Below are positions 15,690 through 23,994 of a stretch of DNA of 64,000 nt, one piece after another (the stretch's first letter is position 1; the number at the start of each line of letters is the position of its first letter). The position numbers were made by a program, and so were the translations under genes. Under the pieces are notes generated by a model. That model was given only the letters and a program-made list of their open reading frames with translations. It searched no databases and had not been told where the DNA came from. Origin of the DNA: Micromonospora_I sp040659735 (lineage in GTDB: Bacteria > Actinomycetota > Actinomycetes > Mycobacteriales > Micromonosporaceae); NCBI RefSeq assembly GCF_040659735.1, contig NZ_JBFANZ010000018.1, positions 1 through 64,000 of the forward strand, written 5' to 3'.

Positions 15690-16712
15690 GTGTCCCTGTC
15701 CGAACCTCTCACCGACGAGGACGCCTGGTTCCGGGTGGAGGAGCCGAGCGCCGTCAACGCCGTACGCCGAGCGGCCGAGCGCCTCGCCGGACAACTCGAT
15801 CTGGACGCGGCGCGCACCGCGGACCTGGCGATCGTCGCCACCGAGCTGGCCAGCAACCTGGTCAAGCACGCCGACGAGGGCGTTCTGCTGCTGCGCCCGG
15901 TACGGCACGGACCCGACGCCGGTGTCGAGATCATCGCGATCGACTCGGGGCCCGGCATGGCGGACCTGACCAGATCGGCGCGGGACGGGCACACCACCGC
16001 CGGCACGCTCGGTATCGGGCTGGGCGCCATCGCGCGCAAGGCCACCTGGTACGACGCGCACTCCGTGCCGGCGCGCGGCACCGTCCTCGTCGTGCAGGTG
16101 TGGCCCACCCGCGGGCCGGAAGTCCCGTGGGCTGCCGGCCTGGCGAGACCGCTGACCGGTGAGACGGTGAGCGGGGACGGGTTCGCGGCCCGGGTGAGCG
16201 GGGGGCGCCACCAGGTGCTCGTCTGCGACGGGCTCGGGCACGGGCAGCTCGCGGCGGCCGCCACCACGGCCGCCGTACAGGCCTTCCACACGGCGGCGGC
16301 GGCACCGCCGGCGGCGGTGGTCGAACACCTGCACCGCTCGCTGACCCACACCCGCGGCGCGGCGCTCGCCGTCGCCGAACTGGATCCCGCCGCCGGCCTG
16401 GTGCGCTACGCGGGCCTCGGCAACATCGCCGGCGTGGTGACCGACGCGGAGAAACGGCGCGGTCTGGTGTCGCTGCCGGGGATCGCCGGCGGCCAGCGGC
16501 GCACCGTCCGGGAGTACGAATACCCGCTCGGGCCGGGCGCCGTGCTGGTGATGCACTCCGACGGGGTGACCGACCGGTGGCGTGCCGCGGATTATCCGGG
16601 GTTGTTGAGCCGCGCGCCGCAGGTGATCGCCGCGACGCTGCTGCGAGATGCGGGGGTCCGCCGCGACGATGCCTGCGTGCTGGTCGCCCGGGCGCCGGCC
16701 GGTTTGGCGTGA
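15690..16712 (+). CDS. Fusion of RsbT/RsbW-like ATPase and RsbX-like PP2C phosphatase
   Basis: A 340-residue protein. Residues ~15-135 form a GHKL ATPase domain (ELASNLVKHADEG, IDSGPGMADL, TLGIGLGAIARKA). From ~160 on comes a compact SpoIIE/RsbX-type phosphatase (SGDGFAARVSGGRHQVLVCDGLGHGQLAA... LVMHSDGVTDRW) with the metal-binding Asp residues in CDGLGHG and HSDG. In Bacillus, RsbX resets the stressosome by dephosphorylating RsbR/RsbS; the fusion puts kinase-like and phosphatase domains in one chain. The GTG at 15690 was chosen for GGAGG 4 nt upstream; an ATG at 15666 overlaps rsbT. Confidence 0.88.
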   Translation: MSLSEPLTDEDAWFRVEEPSAVNAVRRAAERLAGQLDLDAARTADLAIVATELASNLVKHADEGVLLLRPVRHGPDAGVEIIAIDSGPGMADLTRSARDGHTTAGTLGIGLGAIARKATWYDAHSVPARGTVLVVQVWPTRGPEVPWAAGLARPLTGETVSGDGFAARVSGGRHQVLVCDGLGHGQLAAAATTAAVQAFHTAAAAPPAAVVEHLHRSLTHTRGAALAVAELDPAAGLVRYAGLGNIAGVVTDAEKRRGLVSLPGIAGGQRRTVREYEYPLGPGAVLVMHSDGVTDRWRAADYPGLLSRAPQVIAATLLRDAGVRRDDACVLVARAPAGLA

Positions 16713-18064
16713 TCGAGCCGCTGCTCACCATGGCGATCCGCGAGGAGCACGACATCTTCGTGGTCCGCCAGCGGGGCCGCGAGGTCGCCGCGGCGCTGGG
16801 GCTGGAGCACCAGGATCAGATCAGGATCGCCACCGCCCTGAGCGAGGTCGGACGGCAGATGCTCGCCGCCGGTGCCGGCGCCCAGGTCGCGTTCCACGCG
16901 GTCGACGGCGGCGGCGCGGCGACCCTGCGGATCGATGTGAGATCGCTCGCTCCGATCACACGAGGGGAACTGGCCAGCGAAAATCCGCTGCCGGTCGCGC
17001 GACTGGTGGACACCCTGGTGGTATCCAGGGCCGATGCGGTTACGGTCGTAACGATGTCTCGACGCCTTCCACCCAGCGCTGCGCGGTTGACCCCGGAGCA
17101 CCGCGACGCGCTGCGCGCGGAGTTGACCGGTATCGCCCCGGGCAGCCCACTCGACGAGCTGGCCACGCAGAACGAGCAGTTGGTCGCCGCGCTCGACGAG
17201 GTCCGGAGCCAGCGCGACGAGCTGGCCCGACTCAACGCCGAGCTGCAGGAAACCAACCGCGGCGTGCTCGCCCTCTACGGGCAGCTCTCCGAGGAGCTTG
17301 AAGAGACCAACCGCGGGGTCGTGGCGCTCTACGCGGAGCTCGACGAGAAGTCGGCCCAGTTGCGGGCCGCCAGCGAGGCGAAGAGCCGGTTCCTGGCCAA
17401 CGTCAGTCACGAGTTGCGTGCTCCGGTGACCGCGATCATCGGGCTGGGTCGGCTGCTCGCCGATTCCTCCTCGGATCCGCTCACCACCGAGCAGGTACGC
17501 CAGGTCGACCTGATCCGGGGCTCCGCCGCCGATCTGCTCGGACTCGTCAACGATCTGCTCGACCTCGCCAAGGCGGAATCGGGCCGGATCGAGCCGAACT
17601 GGGACGAGGTGGATCTGCGGCTGGTCTTCGGTCAACTGCGGGGCACGCTGCGCGCCCTCGCCACCAGCCCCGACGTGGAGCTGGTGATCGAGGAACCGGA
17701 GCGTCCGGCGTTGATCCGGTCGGACGAGGTGCTGCTCTCCCGGGTGCTGCGCAACCTGCTGCACAACGGGCTCAAGTTCACCGAGCGCGGTGAGGTCAGG
17801 ATGCGTGCCCGGCTGGAAGGCGGGCGGTGGCAGCTGTCGGTCAGCGACACCGGCACCGGCATACCGGCGGAGCTGCACGACCGGATCTTCGAGGAGTTCT
17901 ACCAGGTGCCCGGTAGCGCGTCGGCGCGCGGCACCGGGACCGGGCTCGGCCTCCCGTACGCGCGGCGGCTGGTGACCCTGCTCGGTGGCTCGATGACCAT
18001 GACCAGTGAACCGGGACAGGGCACGACGTTCATCGTTGACCTTCCCGTGCGGGGCGAACGGTGA
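16709..18064 (+). CDS. Soluble histidine kinase with degenerate N-terminal ATPase-like domain
   Basis: A 451-residue protein without membrane segments. Residues 1-130 resemble an RsbT/RsbW-like domain (QDQIRIATALSEVGRQMLAAGAGAQVAF) that has lost clear G boxes. A coiled coil of ~80 residues contains two copies of the ETNRGV(L/V)ALY motif. HisKA follows with His234 (ANVSHELRAPVTAIIGL), then HATPase (LRNLLHNGLKF, DTGTGIP, GTGTGLGLPYARRL). The GTG overlaps the previous stop (GTGA). It probably phosphorylates the receiver of the next protein, linking a two-component input to the stressosome. Confidence 0.9.
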   Translation: MIEPLLTMAIREEHDIFVVRQRGREVAAALGLEHQDQIRIATALSEVGRQMLAAGAGAQVAFHAVDGGGAATLRIDVRSLAPITRGELASENPLPVARLVDTLVVSRADAVTVVTMSRRLPPSAARLTPEHRDALRAELTGIAPGSPLDELATQNEQLVAALDEVRSQRDELARLNAELQETNRGVLALYGQLSEELEETNRGVVALYAELDEKSAQLRAASEAKSRFLANVSHELRAPVTAIIGLGRLLADSSSDPLTTEQVRQVDLIRGSAADLLGLVNDLLDLAKAESGRIEPNWDEVDLRLVFGQLRGTLRALATSPDVELVIEEPERPALIRSDEVLLSRVLRNLLHNGLKFTERGEVRMRARLEGGRWQLSVSDTGTGIPAELHDRIFEEFYQVPGSASARGTGTGLGLPYARRLVTLLGGSMTMTSEPGQGTTFIVDLPVRGER

Positions 18065-19611
18065 CCGACACCGGCCACTCGGGCACGGTGCTCGTGGTCG
18101 ACGACAGCGCGACCAAGCGCTACCTGCTCGTCAACTGGCTCTCCCGCGCCGGATACGACGTTATCGAGGCGGAGACCGGCGCCGAGGCGCTCACCCGGGT
18201 CGACGAAGTTCCGGTCGATCTCGTCGTGCTCGACGTCCGGCTGCCGGACATCAACGGGTTCGAGGTCTGCGAGCGGATCAAGTCCGATCCCCGGCACGCC
18301 GCGCTGCCGGTCATCCACGTCTCCGCGCACGCCGTCGACGTGGTCGACCGGGCTCAGGGCCTGACCCGCGGCGCCGACGCCTATCTGGCGGAGCCGATCG
18401 AGCCCGAGGAACTCGTCGCCACGGCACAGGCCGTGCTGCGCTACTACCGGGCGCGCCGACGGGCGGAGCTGCTCGCCAAGCGGTTGGCGCAGCTGGCGGA
18501 GACCACTCTCGCGGTCAACTCGGCGTCGTCCTTCGCGCGGATGCTGAAGGCCGCGGCCGACGGCGCGGCCGCGATCTTCGAGGCGCCGGTGGCGGTGGTG
18601 GCGGAGACCTTCGACGGTGAGTGCGTCGCCGGGGTGTCGGCCGGCCCCGGGTCGCCCGCCGAGGTGCGTCCCTGGGTGATCGACGACCGCGATGTGCCGG
18701 TCGGTTCGACGGTGCGCACCGACGTGCCCGCCGACTGGGGGCTGGTGGACTGGCCGGAGGGGGAGACGGTGACGGTCGCGGCGGCCCGGCTCCGCGCCGA
18801 CCGCGCACCGCTCTACGTCGCGGTGCCGGCGAGCGCCCTGATGACCGCCCCTACGGTGCTCATCCAGCTCGCGCAGGCGATCGCGGCCGCGGTCGAGGCG
18901 CAGCGCTCCTACGACGAGGAGCACCGCATCGCGGTGACCCTGCAGCGCAGTCTGCTGCCGCGACGCCTGCCCGACATCCCCGGTTTCGACCTCGCGGTCC
19001 GCTACGAGCCGGCGAGCGCGCAGAGCGAGGTGGGCGGCGACTTCTACGAGCTGGCGGTGATCGACGGTCAACTGCTGGTGGCGATCGGCGACGTGGCCGG
19101 CCACTCGCTGCACGCGGCCACGGTGATGGCCGAGCTTCGGCACGCGGTGCGGGCGTACGCGGTCGAGGGGCACCCGCCGGGGGCGATGCTGGAGCGGGCG
19201 GACGTGCTGCTGCGCACGCTGCTCCCCGGCGAACTGGCGACGATCTGTCTGCTGCTGCTCGATCCGGCGACCGGCGCCTTCCGGATGGCGAGCGCCGGCC
19301 ACCTGCCGCCGCTGCTGGTGCGCCCCGGCACGGTGCAGTTCCTGGAGCAGCGGGCGCCCCTGCTCGGCGTACGGGCGAAGCGCCCGGCCGACGGGGAATT
19401 CATGCTGTCGCCGGGGAGCACCCTGGTGCTGTACACCGACGGGCTGATCGAGCGGCGCGACGCCGACATCGACGAGGGGCTGCGGGCGCTCGCCATCAGC
19501 GCTGCCACGGTCGACGCCGACCTGGACCGGTTCTGCGAACGCCTGTTGGTCGAACTGGCTGCCCCGGAGATCCACGACGACATCGCCGTCGTCGCCGTCC
19601 GCCGCCTTTAG
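18061..19611 (+). CDS. Response regulator with GAF-like linker and SpoIIE/RsbU PP2C output
   Basis: A 516-residue protein. The receiver (residues 8-125) keeps acidic Asp14/Asp15 and phospho-acceptor Asp58 (VVLDVRLPD), but the invariant lysine is Glu111 (YLAEPIEP instead of TKP). The middle (~140-285) is a GAF-like region. The C-terminal PP2C domain (~290-516) has SEVGGDFYELAVIDGQLLVAIGDVAGHSLHA and YTDGLIERRDADIDEGL with the metal Asp residues. It is the likely final switch that dephosphorylates a STAS antagonist. It is coupled to the kinase by a GTGA overlap. Confidence 0.9.
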   Translation: MTDTGHSGTVLVVDDSATKRYLLVNWLSRAGYDVIEAETGAEALTRVDEVPVDLVVLDVRLPDINGFEVCERIKSDPRHAALPVIHVSAHAVDVVDRAQGLTRGADAYLAEPIEPEELVATAQAVLRYYRARRRAELLAKRLAQLAETTLAVNSASSFARMLKAAADGAAAIFEAPVAVVAETFDGECVAGVSAGPGSPAEVRPWVIDDRDVPVGSTVRTDVPADWGLVDWPEGETVTVAAARLRADRAPLYVAVPASALMTAPTVLIQLAQAIAAAVEAQRSYDEEHRIAVTLQRSLLPRRLPDIPGFDLAVRYEPASAQSEVGGDFYELAVIDGQLLVAIGDVAGHSLHAATVMAELRHAVRAYAVEGHPPGAMLERADVLLRTLLPGELATICLLLLDPATGAFRMASAGHLPPLLVRPGTVQFLEQRAPLLGVRAKRPADGEFMLSPGSTLVLYTDGLIERRDADIDEGLRALAISAATVDADLDRFCERLLVELAAPEIHDDIAVVAVRRL

Positions 19612-19645
19612 CCGAAACGAACCCCGCGGCGCACGACCTGACGGC

Positions 19646-20470
19646 TCAGCCGGTCCTCACGACCACGCCGTTCGAGCGGCTGGAGGAGTGCAGCTCGAGC
19701 TTGACGATCCGGGTGCCCGGTGGGATGTCGTAGACCACGAGGCCGGTCACCTGGTTGCCGGGATTGAGTTCGTCGAGGAAGACCTGCTGGTCGGCGTTGG
19801 CGAGGACGCCGGCCCCGGGGTCCGCGTGGAACTGCCTGTTCTCCGGCCCGTAGGCCTTCTGCAGCGAATCGGTGAACCCGGCCGGCCGGCTGCCGATGTT
19901 GCGGACGGTCAGCTCGACGAGGCAGAACTGCCCCGTGGCGGTCTGGTTGACGAACGGGTCGCCGATGCGGCCGATGCCGCACTCGACCTGCCGGACCCGG
20001 AATTCCATGGTCCCGTCGCGGGCCGGTTGATTGAGCCCCACGGTGCGTTGATCGCGGGTGCGCATCTCGTCGTAGAACTGGCGCCCCCAGGTGAGCGCGC
20101 TGACCACGCCCCCCGTGCAGCAGCAGAAAAGCACCGCGGCGATGATCCCGAGGATCAGAGCGAGCCGGTTGTTGCGGTTCGGGGGTGGTGGTGCTGCCGG
20201 GTACGGCGGGGGCGGCCCGGGATAGGGCGGGGGTGCCCCGGAGTACGGCGGCAGCGGCCCGGAGTAGGGCGGTGGTCCGGCGTCCGAGTAGGGGGGTGGC
20301 GCTCCGTTGCCGCCACCGCCGATCCGCGGCGCGGTGGTCGGCGTCTCCGGCGTGGACCAGTCCGGTGGCGGCGACGCGGCGGCCGGGTCGGGCGGCCGGT
20401 GCGTGGGCTCGGATCCAGGTTCGTCGCGGGGCCGGTTGGGATCGCTGCCGGCCGGGTCGGGCGTCGTCAT
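19646..20470 (-). CDS. Membrane-anchored protein with DUF4352-like domain and Pro/Tyr-rich N-terminus
   Basis: A 274-residue protein. The first ~115 residues are disordered and proline-rich with repeats of the type PPPYSG/PPPYPG. A membrane segment (LALILGIIAAVLFCCCTGGVVSAL) with three adjacent cysteines comes next, then an extracytoplasmic beta-sandwich resembling DUF4352 (DGTMEFRVRQVECGIGRIGD... FCLVELTVRNIG... LNPGNQVTGLVVYDIPPG). Function is unknown. The ATG at 20470 has GGAG upstream. It is divergent from the dehydratase. Confidence 0.75.
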   Translation of the reverse strand: MTTPDPAGSDPNRPRDEPGSEPTHRPPDPAAASPPPDWSTPETPTTAPRIGGGGNGAPPPYSDAGPPPYSGPLPPYSGAPPPYPGPPPPYPAAPPPPNRNNRLALILGIIAAVLFCCCTGGVVSALTWGRQFYDEMRTRDQRTVGLNQPARDGTMEFRVRQVECGIGRIGDPFVNQTATGQFCLVELTVRNIGSRPAGFTDSLQKAYGPENRQFHADPGAGVLANADQQVFLDELNPGNQVTGLVVYDIPPGTRIVKLELHSSSRSNGVVVRTG

Positions 20471-20642
20471 CGCCGCTCCGTCGAATCGCATGCAGCTTTT
20501 GCCCGATTCTAGGCTTTCGCTCCATTCCTGGTGGCCGGAGCGCGGCATTCCGGGCACCGCGCTCGCGGGGGCCACGCCGGATCAGCGCGCCCGGCCGCCA
20601 CACGGACGCGTCGAATGCTGGCAGAACGGGAAGGATGGCGAG

Positions 20643-21587
20643 ATGGATCTCGTGACGATCGACGACATCCGGGCCGCAGCGGCCAGCATCGCCGGCTGGG
20701 TCGTCCGTACGCCGTTGATGCCCGTCCTCTGGGACGACGACCTGCTGATCAAACCGGAGAGCCTGCAGCCGGTCGGCTCGTTCAAGCTGCGCGGCGCGAC
20801 CCATGCGCTCGCCGGGCTACCGCCCGCCGAACGCGAGCGCGGCGTCATCACCCACTCATCCGGCAACCACGGACAAGCCCTGGCGTACGCGGCGCGGATC
20901 GCCGGCGCGCCCTGCACCGTCGTCATCCCCGAAGGAGCCCCTGCCGTCAAGGTTGAGCAGGTCCGCGCCCTCGGCGCCGAGGTGGTCCTGGTGCCCCCGC
21001 CGCAGCGGCTGCACGAAGCCCGACGCATCGCCGCCGAGAACGGCCTGACGCTGATCCCGCCCTTCGACGATCCCCGCGTCATCGCCGGTCAGGGCACCGT
21101 CGGGCTGGAGATCATCGAGGACCTGCCCGACCTCGACGTGGTGCTCGTGCCGGTCGGCGGCGGCGGGCTCGCATCCGGAGTCGCGACGGCGATCAGGGAG
21201 TTGGCGCCGGAGGCCGCCGTGATCGGCGTGGAACCCGAGTACGCGGCCGACGCGCACCAGTCGCTCGCCGCCGGCGAGGTGGTGGTCTGGGACGAGGCAC
21301 GGACGTACCGGACGAGCGCCGACGGGCTGCGCACGAGCCTGTCCCCGTTGACCTTCGCCCACCTGCGGGAGCGCCTCGACGACATCGTCACCGTCACCGA
21401 AGCGGAGATCGCGGCGGCGATGGCCCGGCTCGTACGGGACGCGCGCCTGGTCGTGGAACCGAGCGGAGCGGTCGCGACGGCCGCACGCCTCTTCCGGATC
21501 AACGAGCTACCGCGCGGTCGCGCCGTCGCGGTGGTCTCCGGTGGAAACGTCGATCCCGCCGTCCTCGCGGCCGCCGTGACGGCCTGA
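20643..21587 (+). CDS. PLP-dependent serine/threonine dehydratase (single domain)
   Basis: A 314-residue fold-type II PLP enzyme. Lys48 in GSFKLRGA forms the Schiff base, SSGNHGQALAYAARI is the substrate loop, and VGGGGLASG holds the PLP phosphate. The length and absence of a C-terminal ACT domain match catabolic L-threo/serine dehydratases or the related serine racemases rather than biosynthetic IlvA. It probably converts Ser/Thr to 2-oxo acids and ammonia. The ATG at 20643 is preceded by AAGGATGGCGAG. It stands alone. Confidence 0.88.
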   Translation: MDLVTIDDIRAAAASIAGWVVRTPLMPVLWDDDLLIKPESLQPVGSFKLRGATHALAGLPPAERERGVITHSSGNHGQALAYAARIAGAPCTVVIPEGAPAVKVEQVRALGAEVVLVPPPQRLHEARRIAAENGLTLIPPFDDPRVIAGQGTVGLEIIEDLPDLDVVLVPVGGGGLASGVATAIRELAPEAAVIGVEPEYAADAHQSLAAGEVVVWDEARTYRTSADGLRTSLSPLTFAHLRERLDDIVTVTEAEIAAAMARLVRDARLVVEPSGAVATAARLFRINELPRGRAVAVVSGGNVDPAVLAAAVTA

Positions 21588-21644
21588 CGTGGCGCCGGTG
21601 CTCGCCCGCCAGCGTGACGCCACCGGGTGTGCGGCGGAAACGAC

Positions 21645-21686
21645 CGAGGGCCCCGCGGCATGCCGGAGCAGCGCGCGGAGCCCTCG
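21645..21686. terminator. Bidirectional hairpin between convergent genes
   Basis: CGAGGGCCCCGCG pairs imperfectly with CGCGCGGAGCCCTCG just before the oligopeptidase stop at 21698, between two convergent genes. Confidence 0.6.
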
Positions 21687-21697
21687 ACGGTGTCCGA

Positions 21698-23794
21698 TCA
21701 GCGGACCCCGACGCGGTCGAGAGTCCAGGCGTTGATGAACGCCTCTTCCTTCCAGGCGTCGTAACGCCCGCTCGGACCACCGTGGCCCGCACCCATCTCG
21801 GTCTTGAGCAGGTAGTGCCCGCCCGGTGCGACCGCCCGTAGCCGCGCCACCCATTTCGCCGGCTCGTGGTAGAGCACGCGGGTGTCGTTGATGCTGGTCA
21901 CCGCGAGGATCGCCGGATAGTCGACGGCCGCCACGTTCTCGTACGGCGTGTAGGACTTCATGTAGGCGTAGACCTCGGGGTCGGCGAGCGGGTTGCCCCA
22001 CTCCTCCCACTCCGTCACGGTCAGCGGCAGCGACGGGTCGAGGATCGTGTTGAGCGCGTCAACGAAGGGGACCTGCGCGACGATCCCGGCGAACGCGTCC
22101 GGCGCGAGATTGGCGACCGCGCCCATCAGCAGCCCTCCCGCCGAGCCGCCCCGGGCCACCAACTTCTCAGTCGACGTCCAGCCCACCTTGACGAGTTCGC
22201 GGGCGCACGCGATGAAGTCGGTGAAGGTGTTCTTCTTCGCCAGCATCTTGCCGTCCTCGTACCACCGGCGGCCCATCTCGCCGCCGCCGCGGATGTGCGC
22301 CACCGCGAAGATCACGCCGCGGTCCAGCAGGGAGAGACGGGACACCGAGAACCACGGGTCCATGCTCGCCTCGTACGAGCCGTAGCCGTAGATGACGCAG
22401 GGCGCGGATCCGTCGCGCGGGGTGCCCCGGCGGCAGACGAGCGAGATCGGCACCCGGGTGCCGTCGTCGGCCACGGCCCACTCGCGGTGCTGCTCGTAGG
22501 CGGCGGGGTCGAACTCGCCGAGCACCGGCTTCCGTTTGCGCAGCACCATCTCCCGGGTCGACAGGTCGTAGTCGTAGACCGAGTCGGGGGTGACGAGCGA
22601 GCTGTAGCGCAGCCGGACAGTCGTCGTGTCGTATTCGGGGTTGGCATCCAGCCCGACGCTGTAGATCGGCTCGGGGAACTCGATGTCGTACGGGTCGGTG
22701 CTGCCGACCGTGATCACCCGTAACCCGGTCAGCCCGTCCTTGCGCAGCGACACCACGAGGTGGTGCGCGAACGCGTCGACGCCCTCCAGGCGGGTGCCGG
22801 GGGAGTGCTCGATCATGGGCACCCAGTCGCCCGGGTTGTCCGCGGAGGTGTAGGCGAGGGCGAAGTCCTCCGCGCCGTCGTTGTGCATGATCAGGAAGCG
22901 GTGCCCGTGGTGCTCGACGGAGTATTCGACGCCCTGCCGGCGCTCCGTGATCACGGCGGGCGCCCCGGTGGGGTTGCCCGCCGGAATGACCCGCACCTCG
23001 CTGGTGATCTTGCTGTGTACGTCGATGAAGATGAACTTCTCCGACCGGCTCAGCTCGACGCCGACCCAGAACCGCTCGTCGCTCTCCTCGTAGACGACCA
23101 CATCGTCCGCGGCCGGCGTGCCGACCGTGTGCCGCCACACCCGGTAGGGGCGCCACGCCTCGTCGACCGTGAGGTAGAACAGCGTCGATCCGTCGGCGGA
23201 CCATGCGCTGCCGTAGAAGGTGTCCGGCACCTCGTCGGCGAGGACCACTCCGGTCTGCAGGTCCTTGACCCGCAGCGCGAAGCGCTCGTCGCCCGCGAAA
23301 TCGGTGGAGTAGGCCAGCCAGCGGCCGTCGGGGCTGACGTCGAACGTGCCGAGAGCGAAGAAGTCGTGTCCGTCGGCGAGGGCGTTGCCGTCGAGGAGGA
23401 TCTCCTCCCCGTCGAGCGGCGCGCCGTCGGCGGTGGGCGGGGGAGCCGTCTCTCCATCGCGGACCGCGCGCCGGCAGTAGATGCCGTACTGCTGGCCCTC
23501 CACTGTGCGGGTGTAGTACCAGTAGCCACCCTTGCGGGTCGGCACCGACAGATCGGTCTCCTGCGTGCGCCGCTTCGTCTCGGCGAAGAGCGTGTCGCGC
23601 AGCGGCGCCAGACCGGCTGTCACCGCGTCGGTGTAGGCGTTCTCCGCCTTCAGATAGGCCAGCGTGTCGGGGTCGTCCTTGCTGGCGAGCCACGCGTATT
23701 CATCGAACACCGTGTCGCCGTGGTGGGCGCGTTCGCGGGGAACCCGCTTGGCGACGGGAGGGGCGGCGGGGGTCTCGGTCGTCACGCCGGTCAC
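21698..23794 (-). CDS. S9 prolyl oligopeptidase family, oligopeptidase B-like
   Basis: A protein of about 698 residues. The N-terminal beta-propeller (from RVPRERAHHGDTVFDEYAWL) is followed by an alpha/beta-hydrolase with the full triad visible: Ser in ARGGSAGGLLMG, Asp in INDTRVLYHEP and His in GAGHGGPSGR. The length and the FDEYAWL and GGGEMGRRWYEDGK motifs match oligopeptidase B (PtrB), which cleaves short peptides after Arg/Lys in the cytoplasm. GTG at 23794 is my choice; GTG at 23785 and ATG at 23845 are alternatives. It is divergent from the FAD protein. Confidence 0.9.
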   Translation of the reverse strand: MTGVTTETPAAPPVAKRVPRERAHHGDTVFDEYAWLASKDDPDTLAYLKAENAYTDAVTAGLAPLRDTLFAETKRRTQETDLSVPTRKGGYWYYTRTVEGQQYGIYCRRAVRDGETAPPPTADGAPLDGEEILLDGNALADGHDFFALGTFDVSPDGRWLAYSTDFAGDERFALRVKDLQTGVVLADEVPDTFYGSAWSADGSTLFYLTVDEAWRPYRVWRHTVGTPAADDVVVYEESDERFWVGVELSRSEKFIFIDVHSKITSEVRVIPAGNPTGAPAVITERRQGVEYSVEHHGHRFLIMHNDGAEDFALAYTSADNPGDWVPMIEHSPGTRLEGVDAFAHHLVVSLRKDGLTGLRVITVGSTDPYDIEFPEPIYSVGLDANPEYDTTTVRLRYSSLVTPDSVYDYDLSTREMVLRKRKPVLGEFDPAAYEQHREWAVADDGTRVPISLVCRRGTPRDGSAPCVIYGYGSYEASMDPWFSVSRLSLLDRGVIFAVAHIRGGGEMGRRWYEDGKMLAKKNTFTDFIACARELVKVGWTSTEKLVARGGSAGGLLMGAVANLAPDAFAGIVAQVPFVDALNTILDPSLPLTVTEWEEWGNPLADPEVYAYMKSYTPYENVAAVDYPAILAVTSINDTRVLYHEPAKWVARLRAVAPGGHYLLKTEMGAGHGGPSGRYDAWKEEAFINAWTLDRVGVR

Positions 23795-23994
23795 GTTACC
23801 GTTCCGTCCCGTTCGGCTCGTCGCATGCGGAGTGTTGCGCGTCATTAGAACATCTGTACGATGCCAGTAGACGCAGGATCTGATAAGGATCGCGAGACCG
23901 CCCATGGCATCGCGCCACCTGGGCAGGTTGTGGCAGTCGACATCTTCGGCGCTGACGGGGGAGCGATGACTCGAGACGTGGCGCGGGCGCGGCC

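Noticed and set aside
17899..19575. 558-codon antisense frame over the receiver-phosphatase
   Set aside because: Opposite a clear receiver-PP2C gene; composition typical of shadows.
22167..23693. 508-codon frame inside the S9 oligopeptidase gene
   Set aside because: Same strand but other frame of a gene with a full catalytic triad; Arg-rich shadow.
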